A stretch of 64,000 nt of DNA. Origin: Adineta vaga (lineage: Eukaryota > Rotifera). The stretch spans positions 1,240,001 to 1,304,000 of the forward strand of contig CP075496.1 of assembly GCA_021613535.1 (NCBI GenBank), read 5' to 3'. This document shows positions 37,401 through 48,810 of the stretch, in pieces (the first letter of the stretch is position 1; each line of letters begins with the position of its first letter). Below the pieces are notes generated by a model. It searched no databases, was not told where the DNA came from, and saw nothing but the letters and a program-made list of their open reading frames with translations. Made by a program: the position numbers and the translations under genes.

Positions 37401-37835
37401 AGTGCAGCGTTTTCTTCGCTTCCTAATTGATGCATCTGAAGTCGTTTTACGCAGTTGTTTTATCAAAAATCTAAAATACAATGAATGATCTTCTATATTT
37501 TTTTTTAAATAAACAATACGTTTACATTTTGCTTTAAATACAAAATATGTAGAAAAAATAAATGGAGAGAAAGAGAGATCTTTCTATTCTGCATTATGAA
37601 GTGTGCATCGCACGTGCGTGCTCTCTTGTGATTAAAGTACGCAGCAAGTACATTCTGCACAGTTCACTAGCTTTAGACTATGAACTCACCATAAGAAATA
37701 TTCTGTAAATGCTTTCACTGAATTGATTACCATAGTAGCGGGCTTATTTTACGCTTTGAGAGGGTGAGAGGTGAGTGATTTGCATCTGCATTGTAAAAGT
37801 ACGAATGACAGAGGAGAAGTAAGTAGAGGGCGCAA
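34398..37835. repeat. Segmental duplication, right copy
   Basis: Partner of 24765-27930 in direct orientation, about 9.6 kb apart. Differences inside the genes are few: scattered substitutions, a five-codon shorter Thr-rich run, and an expanded TCGAA pentanucleotide run in the first intron (about 36991-37017). Confidence 0.85.
34466..37435 (-). CDS. Inactive M28/transferrin-receptor-like membrane protein, copy 2 (frameshifted)
   Basis: Same nine-exon layout as copy 1: 37050-37435, 36463-36977, 36022-36406, 35920-35972, 35398-35867, 35044-35288, 34904-34985, 34736-34840 and 34466-34673. Exon 1 is intact, so the tail, membrane span and PA domain read through. In exon 6 an extra C at 35254-35255 (ttcca against ttca in copy 1) shifts the frame after FYVRH and soon gives a stop, which would remove the TFR-dimer domain. 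The exon total is one base over a multiple of three. The metal-site segments are altered as in copy 1 (IGSELSS, WSGLNYD). The C-terminus differs, ending LLTKPN. Confidence 0.72.
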
Positions 37836-38340
37836 TGGACTGTTTTAATTCTTTAACTGTCATGACCATTTTATTGTAGATTGATTCATCAATAATGTGT
37901 GTGGTTTTTTTTATGATCGTTGAAGAAGATAATTGCTGTGTTCGTATTACATGTATTATTATAATTCATTTGAAACCTTACCATCCCATCGCTACAAACC
38001 CACGTTAGGAAAGAAAAGGAAAAGAATGAAACGGTTGCATTTCATAGAGAATTCATTACAATAGTTTGTTCCATCTCGTGTGAAGTTCTGACGTACAATA
38101 TTTCTTTGAGCATATTGTTTTCTACCTCTACCTTCCGTATATGTTTTTTTACAACAGTCACGTTCTCCAAATCTGTCTATTCTTTGCTATTGTTTTTCAC
38201 TGCAATTTTTTTATTTTACGTGTATGCTACCACTAGTTTCTCAATAAACTGATATACAATCCTTCATATTACTTAGATATTTATTAATTAGAACTAATAA
38301 AACTACGTTAGTAAAACTATTATTGTTTTATGTCTATATT
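37436..38340. other. Intergenic region upstream of copy 2
   Basis: The part nearest the gene differs from the copy 1 flank. At 37730-37835 similarity to the copy 1 promoter side returns (ccatagtagc, ttatttt, TAGAGGGCGCA at 37824-37834). No gene recognised. Confidence 0.45.
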
Positions 38341-38973
38341 TTATTTTTGTTTTTGTGAATTCACCGAATTATGACTTTGTATAAGATTAGCATATGCTGG
38401 TAAATGATCACCAAGTACTTTTCCAAAACCTTCGACATCATTTCGCCAATCTCGGTGTAATTCACATCCAATGGCAAACCAATTTAACAATTGTGCACCA
38501 GCAACTTCCATTCTTAACCATGCTGCATCACGTACACTTGCATTAAATGTACCACTACAATCTGTAGCTACAAATACTTCAAAACCTTCTTCTAATGCTG
38601 ATAATGTTGGAAATGCTACACAGACATCAGTAACAACACCAGCAATAATTAATTGTTTACGACCAGTTGCTTTAACAGCTTTAACAAAATCTTCATTATC
38701 CCACGCATTGATTTGTCCTGGTCGTGCAAAGTAAGGTGCATCAGGAAACATGTTTTTTATTTCGGGTACCATTGGTCCATTGGGACCTTGTTCAAAACTA
38801 GTTGTAAGTATGACAGGTAATTTAAAAAATTTGGCAATATCAGCGAGAGCTAAGACATTATTTTTAAATTCATCGGCACTAAAATCACGTACTAATGAAA
38901 GAAGACCCGATTGATGATCGACGAAAAGTACAGCAGCTTTATCTTTATCTAATCGATTGTATTTAAAAGGCAT
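38341..38973 (-). CDS. YcaC-type isochorismatase-family hydrolase
   Basis: About 210 residues in a single exon. It is strikingly similar along its whole length to bacterial YcaC: AAVLFVDHQSGLLSLVRD, FARPGQINAWDNEDF, LIIAGVVTDVCVAFPTLSAL and GCELHRDWRNDVEG. The catalytic Asp (VDHQ) and Cys (TDVCVAF) of the cysteine-hydrolase fold are present. The natural substrate of YcaC is not settled. MPFKYNRLDKD was chosen as start because it aligns with the bacterial N-terminus; an in-frame ATG at 39033 would add 20 residues. The lack of introns amid intron-rich neighbours, together with the strong bacterial resemblance, suggests acquisition by horizontal transfer. AT-richness has adapted to the host. Confidence 0.93.
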   Translation of the reverse strand: MPFKYNRLDKDKAAVLFVDHQSGLLSLVRDFSADEFKNNVLALADIAKFFKLPVILTTSFEQGPNGPMVPEIKNMFPDAPYFARPGQINAWDNEDFVKAVKATGRKQLIIAGVVTDVCVAFPTLSALEEGFEVFVATDCSGTFNASVRDAAWLRMEVAGAQLLNWFAIGCELHRDWRNDVEGFGKVLGDHLPAYANLIQSHNSVNSQKQK

Positions 38974-39391
38974 ATTCGACTGGTTCGATTCGTATTCTAC
39001 TAGATAAATGGACGAGAAAAGAAATATTAACACTCATTATTCGTACAGGTCGAAAATATATATATATATGTATAAATAGATTTTTGCTTCGTAATAATGT
39101 ATACGTGTTTCAAATGGAAATATGCGCTGTCAAAAGGAAGAATAAAAAATGCTTTATCATTCTTAATGTATACTTTTTGCGCTTAGGTTGTAAACAACAA
39201 AAGAGAGGGTGTTTTTTCTATTTCAACACCTTGTCATCGAACGATAGCAAGGACGATTCATAAACAAATTACGAATCAACAATACATTCTCTTTCATATT
39301 CACGATATGAAAAGTCTTCTTTATCATTAATTTCTATCAGAATTTATTATTTGACTTATATTATATAAATAAATAAATAAATAAATACTAA
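38974..39391. other. Intergenic region with an AAAT-type microsatellite
   Basis: Contains a TA-rich run at 39056-39070, which may serve as the TATA region of the hydrolase, and an ataa tandem run near 39364-39386. No gene seen. Confidence 0.45.
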
Positions 39392-42304
39392 TTACACAAG
39401 TATTAGTCTTTCAGCATCGGAAATTCGTGATGTTGATGCTGTTGATGATGAACTTGTCGAAATATTAATATCACGAATAGGAATTGCATCTTCATCTCCT
39501 GAACTGAATATTTTCGAAGTTAAATTCGATATTTCATCTAATTCTTCACCACTTTCATTATTCAAGATTGGATGATATTTTCTTGTTCTGGATAAATCAA
39601 CATTCGTCGATTGAGTTAAAACAGGTAAACTATTATATAAATTAGTTCGTTTTCGTTGAGGATAATATAAAGATATTGATGATGAAGATGTCAATGTTGA
39701 ATCAGCATCATCGATCGTTGTTGATGAACATTGCGTAATATCAACAGTAGAATTTCGATGATCTCGAAATTTTGAAAGAATTTTTGAATCATTTAGAATT
39801 GTTGGAGTAACAAAAAGAGATTTCGGTCGGAATTTATTCGTTGAAATAGATGGTGAAATATGTGTTCGATGTGCTGTCGGTTGAGATGATGTCAAAATAG
39901 GAGACGATTTTTGAGGAGATTGAAAATATACTGAAGTTGAATTTACAGGTTTTGATGGAGTAATATGAACTTGATGTACAGGACTATAGAAAGCAATAAA
40001 AATCGAAAAAAGTTGGTTTTAGGTTATTTAAAACTGACACATAGAGAAATCTTCATTTTTATGATCAAGTATTCTCAAACTTGATTATTATCATTTAAGT
40101 AATAATTAAATTGTCAATAAATTTTGATAATATCTATTATTTTCTCATTTTCACACAAAAATTGAAATGAGCACTTAAAGTCATTTTCTTTCTTATTACC
40201 TTGAAGATAATTTCTCTTGACATTGATCATGAAGAATATTATTTAGAAATTGTTTGATTTTATCTTCAATTGATCGATTATTGACATCATGCAAAAGATA
40301 CTGAGCTGATTGTTTTAAATTTCTAAACAAAATCTTCGTGATTTCTCTTAGAAAAGTTTTTAAATCATTACTTGAATTGTTGTTCATAAACTAATAATTG
40401 TTTTTTCTGTTCTTTTACATTGAATTCTAATTGATGATTTTGATTGAATACAGTTGCAAGATCATCATAAACATAATATAATTTTTCTTTAAGAAAAAGT
40501 ATTTCTTCACGTAAAAGAAAACGATTCTCAGTTGTGATCCATTCTGTTCGTTGAGCAACTGATCGAATATTCTTTTAGAAGAAAAAGAAAATTTAAAAAA
40601 TTTCGCTTATTTGCTTTTTTACTTGTTGAGTTAATCGTTGAATAAGTTGAACATGATTTCGTTGTAAATTCTCGATTTTATCTTGTAAAAATTGACATTT
40701 CTTTTGTAATTGTTCATTGTGTAACGATAATTGTCTACATTGAATTTGATTTGTATCGAATTTCTTTTGTAAATCCATATCTATTGAACATAATCATCAA
40801 CAGAAAGAAGAAAAAAAAACAACAACTAAACTTACATCGATCATCATTTCGACGTATTAGATCATATTCATGTAAATGAATATTCGTTGTTTGTAATTGT
40901 CTTTTCAAATAAGAAACATTTAGGAGAAAATCAAAGAAATATGTTCTTACTTTCGAAGTTCGACAATTTCACTTTGTAAAGGAACTAAGGATGATTGAAA
41001 TTGAATATCGTTTTTGGCATATGATATCGTTAATGAAAGACAATGTTCAAGTTCATTCCATAGGTAAAGTATTTCTGTATCTAAAACAAAACAGATATTT
41101 CTAATTGGTAAGAAAATAAAATGTTACCATTGTTTAAATTGTTCTGACGAGATCGAATTTGTTTGGAAAGAATTCGTATACGTGATAAATATGTGAGAAA
41201 ACGATCAAGAACAAAACGTGTTTGTTCTTTTTGCATTAAATTAGATTTTAATGAAGATATATCACTACACGATGAACTTCGAGTAAATTCATCTTTAGTT
41301 GAAGTATGTGAACATGATTTAAATGAGTTTTTATTTATTGGTAACGAAGATATTAAACGTTGTCGAGTAGTTTGTAATGGAGATGGAGTACGTGTCGGAT
41401 GCTTACGAGATTTATTTGGACTTAGGCGATTTTTTAATAAGAATGGTTCCTAAACACAAAGAAAAAGAATCATCTTATCTTTGTCAAAGATTTTAATCTG
41501 ACAGATGAGAATGGCATTAATTATATCCGAACTAGAGATCTTTCTTTTTTTTTTTAATGGATTCCTTACAAGTCACGCACAACAAAGTTTAAACAAAGAA
41601 AGAATCATTTACTTTCTTTTTTTTCTTTTTTTCTTTTTTCTTCATTCTAATTTGCAATTTAACACATTTATTATTCTTTTGAAACAAACCTCCGGTGTTG
41701 AATGTGACGTTTTCTGTGGTGAATAAGATGGTCGACGTTCATGATTGTCAGTTTCATTGTTATTATCTACAAATTGGATTATGTCTTTTCATTCTTTTTT
41801 TTCCTTATTGAGCTTTTGTATTTTTAAAGTGCATAAACATACTTGTTTTAATGAAAGACGTTTTAGTAATCGTTATTTTACTACTCTGTTTTTTTAGTTG
41901 GCTATTCGTCGACGATTTTTGCTTTTCTTTTCGATTGCCTTTATGAACAATTGGTGATGGAGAATTTCGACGTGATTCTTTAAATTAACATGAATAAAAG
42001 AAAATGTATTTTACCAAAACATCTTTATCAACTTACTTTGTGCATTTAAAATACTTCGTAGAAGTTCAGCACATTTATCAAATTCTTTATTTGTTTGATA
42101 TACAAGTGTTTTTGACATTGGAGAAAATGACTAGAGCAAATCGTTTGTACTACTAAGGTTCTATTGAATTATCACGATGTCATTCTATCTTAAAGAAGAA
42201 AAGAAGAAGAAAAAACGTAAGATTAATCTTAATGTTACCTCTTCAGACAAGCGGAAATCTTCACTTTCATTTCCTTCATTCTTTTTAAACATATGAATTT
42301 TCAT
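39392..42304 (-). CDS. Coiled-coil protein of unknown function
   Basis: About 653 residues from eleven minus-strand exons: 42239-42304, 42037-42130, 41843-41977, 41690-41766, 41128-41449, 40951-41080, 40836-40900, 40623-40780, 40372-40571, 40200-40322 and 39392-39983. The total is a multiple of three. The N-terminal third is polar, rich in Ser, Lys and Arg, with SPSP-type sites. The centre is a long coiled coil, for example LSLHNEQLQKKCQFLQDKIE and FLLREEILFLKEKLYYVYDD. The C-terminal region is Ser/Thr-rich and disordered. There is no signal peptide, membrane span or enzyme motif. The layout is typical of centrosomal or cytoskeletal scaffolds, but no ortholog was recognised. Confidence 0.72.
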
Positions 42305-43455
42305 TAACAATATCTGTATTTATCTCAAACTAATGTTTAGAGAGAGAGAGAGAGAGTGAATGAGAGAGAAAAAGAGGTTTGAACTCATGAAACAATCTAT
42401 TCTTAGAACATATGTCTATGTATTTCCATGACAGAAAGATAATCATTGAATAAAATACGTTTAGAAACGAGAAATTCATTAAGAAAATGTGGAAGGAAAT
42501 GAATAGGAATTGATTTGTGATTAAGCTTACCTTGATCATGATGAATATAACAGTTGTTTGATTTCTTTTTTTTTCTCTCCTGGAACTAACAATGAGTAAA
42601 ATTTCTTATTCTTATAATGCTGTTGACGAACAAATCAAGGGATCCGTATGTGTGTACGTCTCGTTAACAAACATGAAGAAATCGTTTTGTTAAAATGAAA
42701 AGAACATTTTACAAATTCCTTTTTTCCCTTCTCTTCAATTTTTATTCATGTTGTTAAATATTTGAAAAAAAAGCTATAATGATGAAATGTTTCGTGCGAA
42801 CAACATATGTATTCAGAGAGAAGAAGAAGAAGAAGAAAGAAAAAAAAAGAAGAAAAAGAGACGATAGAATATTGTTTATCTTCATTCTCGTCGTTGCATA
42901 CTTTTATACATCGGAGATAAAAAATTTGCGTTCAAAAGTAAAACGCTTCAAGCAACTATATGTATAAGTACGTCAGACATTTTGTTTCCTTTGATTAAGT
43001 ACAAAACGAATAAGTAGAACTAACAATGGTAGTCATACAAGTGCATTATGTACACTACTTGACGTCAGTTTGAATTCAAATCCAATATGTTCAAATTGAT
43101 TGTTAGCGAGAGAGTAAAACGTAGACTGAAACATAGCAACATTCGATACTATTGATTCATTACTAATTGAATTCAATCGTATGGATTACTTTAAATATCA
43201 CAAAACGATCAATTTTTGTTGTTGAAATGAAAAATATCTGATTTCTTTCTTTTTTTCTCAAATAGAGATGATATGTCTTCCTATTTAATCTAATAAGTTT
43301 CTTTCGATATCAAATATGAGAACAGAAGTATTTGCACTGAATAAATCGAAGTATTTATATCCAATCGTAAAAGTATCAGAAGAAAAAGAAAAGATTTATT
43401 ACTTAAACTTCTGTTAGTATTTCTTAAAAGTAAGGAGAAAAAGCACCGTAGATTT
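42305..43455. other. Intergenic region with simple repeats
   Basis: Contains a GA dinucleotide run near 42340-42370 and an aagaag/purine-rich run near 42820-42860. No coding exon is supported. Confidence 0.45.
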
Positions 43456-43969
43456 CTATTGATTTTCTGTTGTATTTTGACGGAGAGAAACCAGTTTACG
43501 GCGTTCTTCTTTTGTATACGGAGGTCGATGACCACTACCATACGAAACGGAAACAATTGTACTTTGTCCGTCCTGTAATTCGATCTAAAACAAAATGAAG
43601 AAAAAAAACAAGATGAAAATTCATTTTTTATTTGTTGATTACATACAGGAAAATCCAAATCGTAACCTTTGATAGTCGAATGTTCTATATTTGCTGGTTG
43701 AATTGGATGTTTTTCCGGAAGATTAGGATATTCATCATGTACTTTCTCTTCGATTACATCGCGATACTATAAATAGAAACAATTGAATTCGAATGACGTC
43801 GAAGAAAAAACGAAAATACCAATTCAAATTTTTGTCGATACCATGGATTTGTTGCCAATGGTGATACTGGTGTAGCTGGTAAAGTCGCTGAACGTATCAT
43901 CGGTGGATGAGATGGTTTTGTTGATATTTCATGAGAATGCTTTTCACTGTTTACTGAGATATCATTCAT
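43456..43969 (-). CDS. Small hypothetical protein
   Basis: About 132 residues from minus-strand exons 43820-43969, 43647-43766 and 43456-43584. All joins keep frame and the exon total is a multiple of three. The chain is hydrophilic with many prolines in the first half (TLPATPVSPLATNPWYRQKF), then an acidic stretch, and a basic end (PPYTKEERRKLVSLRQ). There is no signal peptide or membrane segment. The style resembles small cilium- or axoneme-associated proteins, which is only a guess. Confidence 0.6.
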
Positions 43970-44195
43970 CGTTAGTTTGTATTCAAAATAAATAACGATA
44001 TTTAGGTATGAAAGAGTGTAAGAGAAAAAGAAACAAAGGTGTCATGCTTGGTGACTATATTATAGGAGAAAAAAGAACAAAAAGTTGTTTATTGTCTTAG
44101 AATGTAAATAAGATTAGAAAGATAAGAATGATGTTTAGATAGAATCAATTAGTTCGTTGCGCGTAACATAGGATCAATTATGTCATAAAAGATCA

Positions 44196-46281
44196 ATGTG
44201 TATTTTTCACATTTCTATCATCATTTTCATTGTTTTATTACATTTACATCCTTCAAAAACTGAAACACTTTATTGTAGTCTTCATTTTGTTGTTGATTAT
44301 CCCTTATGGTCATTGGTATTTTTATTCCTATTACTTCAATATTTTTCTCATTGATAATTCTGTTCTTTAGACATATATAACACGAGCAGATCGGGATTAT
44401 TTTCGAACAAATACTTTACTTAGTACATATATTTATCGAAATGTTGAAGGATTGAATGAATTGTACAATCAGTATCGTTTTCCTTATTTAACAAAAGCTA
44501 AAAATGTAACAATACAATTCTTTGTTTATGGTATCACAGGTATATTGATATTAAAATTGAAATCTTCTGTGAATATATATTCTTTTGATTTGTCAGTTGT
44601 AACACAAAATGTTTGTGATGAAAAAGATTCGAATCATAATCAAGCAGATAATCCTTTACGAGAATTTTGTTCGTCAAATATTAATAGTGATTCGATTTTG
44701 GATCTTATCGTTCGATATAGTGATTATCATAAAAAACAAAACAATAATCAAGGTGCATGTCTCTATTATGGACTAACATCAAGAAAACTTCAATTACAAA
44801 ATAGTAAAGGAACTGCATTGGGTAAGAATCTTTCTTCGATTGAGATCTGATTTGTAATGGATGAAACATAGGATGGTCATGGAGAGGACATCTTTGTAGT
44901 AGTCAACAACAATTAATTGGATGGTCACCGACAAAAACAGGATTTAATCCTCGATATTCTGGTAATGTTGGCGTTATTACTGCAAGCTTTGATGCAAGCG
45001 AGTATGTTTTAAGAAAAAGTTATTTTGCAATTGGGAATATCTGTTTGTAAATATATTTTAGTTATAGTTTGAATAAGTAAGTTGAAAAGCTCATGTATGT
45101 TTCTTAAGATGATTTCTTAGAGGTGAAATGACATTTTTTCATGAAATTGGTCATTCAATGAATGCTAATCATGATGATGATGCTGAATTTAAAAATCGAT
45201 ATAAAGAATGTAATCCATCGGATGAAGAAGGAGGAAGTTATTTAATGTATTCAACTGGTACCGAAGGACTTCTACCAAACAATCGTGCCTATTCTCATTG
45301 TTCACTTGATACAATTTCGTATGAGCAATTATTCTTTTCATATCATTTCAATAAAATTCATTTTTCATTCTAGAAAATATACACAATCTCTTGGTCAACG
45401 AAATAGAAATTGTTTAACAACAAGTAAAAAAATCAAAGGAAAATGTGATGGTATTCTTTCAGCAGATGAAGTTTGTGATGAACAAGGTACAACAAGTCAT
45501 TGTTGTACATCAGATTGTCAATTAAAACCATTTGCTGTTTGTTCACCGGTAAATTGAGAACGAAAGATTTCATCTATTTCCTTCGTGAAATTTTCAGTCA
45601 ACCGGTTCATGTTGTCAATCATCATGTCAATTTCATTCATCTGGTCATGAATGTCGTGCAGAAAGTGAATGTAAAAAATCAATTCCATGTTCTGGAACAT
45701 CGTCAGTTTGTCCAGAAAATGATAAAATCTATTTCAAAGCAGATAAGACACTCTGTCGAAATGAAACATTACTTTGTCAAAATGGTTTATGTCAATTATC
45801 AATCTGTACATTACATTCACTTATACCATGTCAATTAAAAGAACCAGAAGATCAGTTATGTATCATTGCTTGTTTGAATACAGATAATTTATGTATACCT
45901 TTTCATACAATTAATCAAAAGTCTGATGCATCGAAAGTTCTTTATTTACCATGTGAGTTATTTCGATTGAGGAATAGTTAGTTAGTTAATTGAGAAGAAT
46001 TTTGTTTAGATGGATCATTATGTAATAAAAATCAAGGATTTTGTGATCAATCTCATAAATGTTTACCGTTGATTATTGATCATAGTACGAATTTAATTAG
46101 TGCGGGATTTAGTTATCTTCTTTTAACAAATTATTCTGCGATTTTCAAACAATATTGGTGGGCATTTGGATTATTGATTCTTATTCAAATTATCTTCATT
46201 CCAATTGTTCTCTTCTACTTTCATAGTCAATGTATTCCTTCAGATAATCCTTTTCTTCAAGGAAATATTCATAAAAATTGA
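44196..46281 (+). CDS. ADAM10-like membrane metalloprotease lacking a prodomain
   Basis: About 552 residues from exons 44196-44315, 44371-44539, 44597-44821, 44872-45001, 45062-45076 (15-base microexon), 45121-45318, 45374-45548, 45598-45952 and 46010-46281. The microexon restores the family spacing before the active site. Order: a signal peptide (CIFHISIIIFIVLLHLH), then directly the catalytic domain (YCSLHFVVDYPLW), the zinc site HEIGHSMNANH with the distant Met turn (YLMYSTG), a disintegrin-like domain, a Cys-rich domain, a membrane span (WWAFGLLILIQIIFIPIVLF) and a short tail. All three zinc histidines and the Glu are present. ADAM10 normally has a prodomain of about 190 residues; none was found between signal and catalytic domain. 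The tail is also short. Confidence 0.85.
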
Positions 46282-46538
46282 TTGAAAATCTCGTTTATTA
46301 TAACTAACAGTTTATTGTTTTTATTGAAAATAAACGTTTATTTAACATATAAAAACAGTTCGATAAATGATATAGAAGTGGAGTCATTTCCCTTAATTTT
46401 TTGTTCACGAAACCAAAAGAAACAAGAATATAGCACTATGAATGATCTATGAAAGCTTAGATAAAAGATGTTCAAAAAATAATAATATACAAAATAAAGT
46501 ATTTCTTTTTTGGAATAGAATGTTTTTTGTTTTTGTTT

Positions 46539-47155
46539 TTAGATACTCAATAAATTGTCATCATCAGAACCAAATGTTATAAAATAGATTGAAATTGTTA
46601 GGAATACAATAATATTTCCTGCCATAACAAAACCCATTGAACCAAGAAGAATCTAAATGATTTATTTGATAAAAAACAAATTCTTTTCTCTATAAATTCA
46701 ACTTACGATATTCGCTCGACATAAAATTGCTGGTAAACCAAATGCCGAAACAACAATCACACTTGTAACAAACCACATTAAATCCGAACATGAACTTGTA
46801 TCACGTGTACTATACCCATCAGATGATGTACAATGACGGGCAATTATCAATGGAATAGGACAAAGAACATAGAAAATAATCACAAATGTTGGCCACCAAT
46901 TACTAAACATAAATATTAAATCGTTATTCATATTGAAAAGTTTAAGACATACTAAGATGATAGAGCGCATCCTAGAATGAGTAATGTAAAACCAATTGAA
47001 GCCAAAAATGCCAGAAAAACAACGCTAAACAAATATTCAAAAATCGTTTTTCCTAGAATTCACAATTTTCACTTGCCCTAAGAAAAAAGAAGCAATTTCT
47101 ATCTTAGAAAAACAACAAATTGATGTTTACCTTTAATTTCGTGTAAAAAGCCCAT
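46539..47155 (-). CDS. LEPROT/Vps55 family membrane-trafficking protein
   Basis: About 144 residues from minus-strand exons 47131-47155, 46953-47052, 46707-46902 and 46539-46652. Four membrane segments follow the family pattern: IGFTLLILGCAL, WWPTFVIIFYVLCPIPLIIA, MWFVTSVIVVSAFGLPAIL and VMAGNIIVFLTISIYFITFG, ending in an acidic tail (GSDDDNLLSI). Vps55 and leptin-receptor-overlapping-transcript proteins act in late-endosome sorting and receptor surface levels. The first two exons were placed by requiring an open frame into the conserved part and are less certain than the rest. Confidence 0.85.
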
Positions 47156-47259
47156 TACTACTTTGTTTAAAAAGAATACGATCTACAAAAAAAAACAAAC
47201 AAACAAACAACGATCGTGAATAAAACAAAACATCCAAATAAAAACGATTCAAAAATGAA

Positions 47260-48217
47260 CTAAGGACATCCTTTAATAAACGGTATTCCAACAGGTACAC
47301 GTTTTTGATATTCTCGATAAAGACTTCCATAACATCGAATTAATGTTGCTTCTTCATAAACAATTCGATCAGCAAAAAACCACCAAGTTGACTAAATAAA
47401 AAGTAAAATTATTTTAAATTTTCTTTATAAATATTCTTACAAATAAATAAAGAAGAAAACATAATGGATTAGCCAACAGAATTTGTGTTCCACATGCCCA
47501 CCAAAACCATCCAACATAAGATGGATGACGATATGATTGATAGATTCCATGAGTAATTAATCGATGTTCTCTATTGGGTCGTTCTTCAATTAAATGCGAA
47601 AAACTTTGCTGAGCTGTGTACATCGCTAATTTACGTAGATATTCTCCACGAATAACCATAGTTAAACCAAGACAAATCCATAACCAAGAATAAGGAATTC
47701 CATTAGGAAAAAGAAAATAGTTCTCAAGAAAATATTCAACATAAGCAAAGATAATCGCACCGTGATATTGTGGTGAATGATTTAATAAGAATGAAGCAGT
47801 TGTTAATGTTCTTGGACACCAAAGAGCAACGGATATATATTCACTAAGATGAAATATAGATAAGATTATTGTAAATAAACCAATTGATGGAGATGTAAAT
47901 GACCAGATACAACCAATGGTGAGGATCAAGGTCAGAAAATGAGCACGAAGAAAGACTTGTTGAGTATAAAAACGAGTAAAAACAAGAAAATGACAGAGAA
48001 ATAACAAGAATATAAGAAGAAGAGTACTATAAATCGACAGACGACTAACGAAATAAACAAATAGAAATGGAATTGACAAAAAAAATGGTACAAATGATGA
48101 TAAACATGACGAAAGTTCTTTTCGATAAGTTAATTCCATAACAATTGAATCATATGATTTGTATTTTTGTTCGATTTCATTCATTTTAATATCGAGCTTT
48201 TTTTTCTTATTTATCAT
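47260..48217 (-). CDS. ICMT: Protein-S-isoprenylcysteine O-methyltransferase (Ste14/ICMT)
   Basis: About 302 residues from minus-strand exons 47441-48217 and 47260-47391. It is strongly hydrophobic with several membrane spans. The conserved C-terminal catalytic region is present: GEYLRKLAMYTAQQSFSHLI, RLITHGIYQSYRHPSYVGWF, and after the intron the STWWFFADRIVYEEATLI and GSLYREYQKRVPVGIPF segments. ICMT methylates the prenylated cysteine of CaaX proteins in the ER membrane using S-adenosylmethionine. The start is uncertain: in-frame ATGs also occur at 48184 and further inside (MELTYRKEL). Confidence 0.93.
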
Positions 48218-48810
48218 AGAAGAAATAACGTTTTATTATTTACATCACGATTCATTAACTCATTTATCCAAGTACGAATAAGAATTATTTTGCAAATAAT
48301 AAGAATTCAACTTGAAATTTTATTACTAATTTGTTTTTATCACTCAATGTGATGATGAGTAAGAAACGAAAGTTGATAAGTCGAATAAATTTTTCTAAGT
48401 CACCGACAAAACAAGCGCCGTCTATCATATGACAAGGATAGTAAAATATCTATCGTTGACTGCTTTGATCAACCATCAAATGTATAGTTAGATGGCGTCA
48501 ATAGACAATCATGTTATCATTCATTTTTCATCTTTTTTTTTGTAATAAATATTTTGAATGTTGCATGGTTCGACTTAACCGAATGGTGTATCGAAGATAT
48601 GAAAAAAAGTGATTTTGAATCTAATCGGTCATACCGTGCAGAGGAAGAAACTTGACGTTTTTTATTGCAAAATAAAAAGGAAAGAAAAAAGATTTTTTGT
48701 TTACAAAGAACATCTGAATCTATTGTAACAACTAGAAAAATTGCCCATGAGATTATCTCATCTCATTGCCAAAACAAAAGAACGAGAGAAATCGATTCTT
48801 CTTGTTTCTT
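48218..48810. other. Intergenic region with inverted TAGAxGGCG motifs
   Basis: No gene recognised. It holds gcgccgtcta at 48416-48425 and tagatggcgtc at 48489-48499, which face each other as a short inverted pair about 60 bases apart. Confidence 0.45.
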
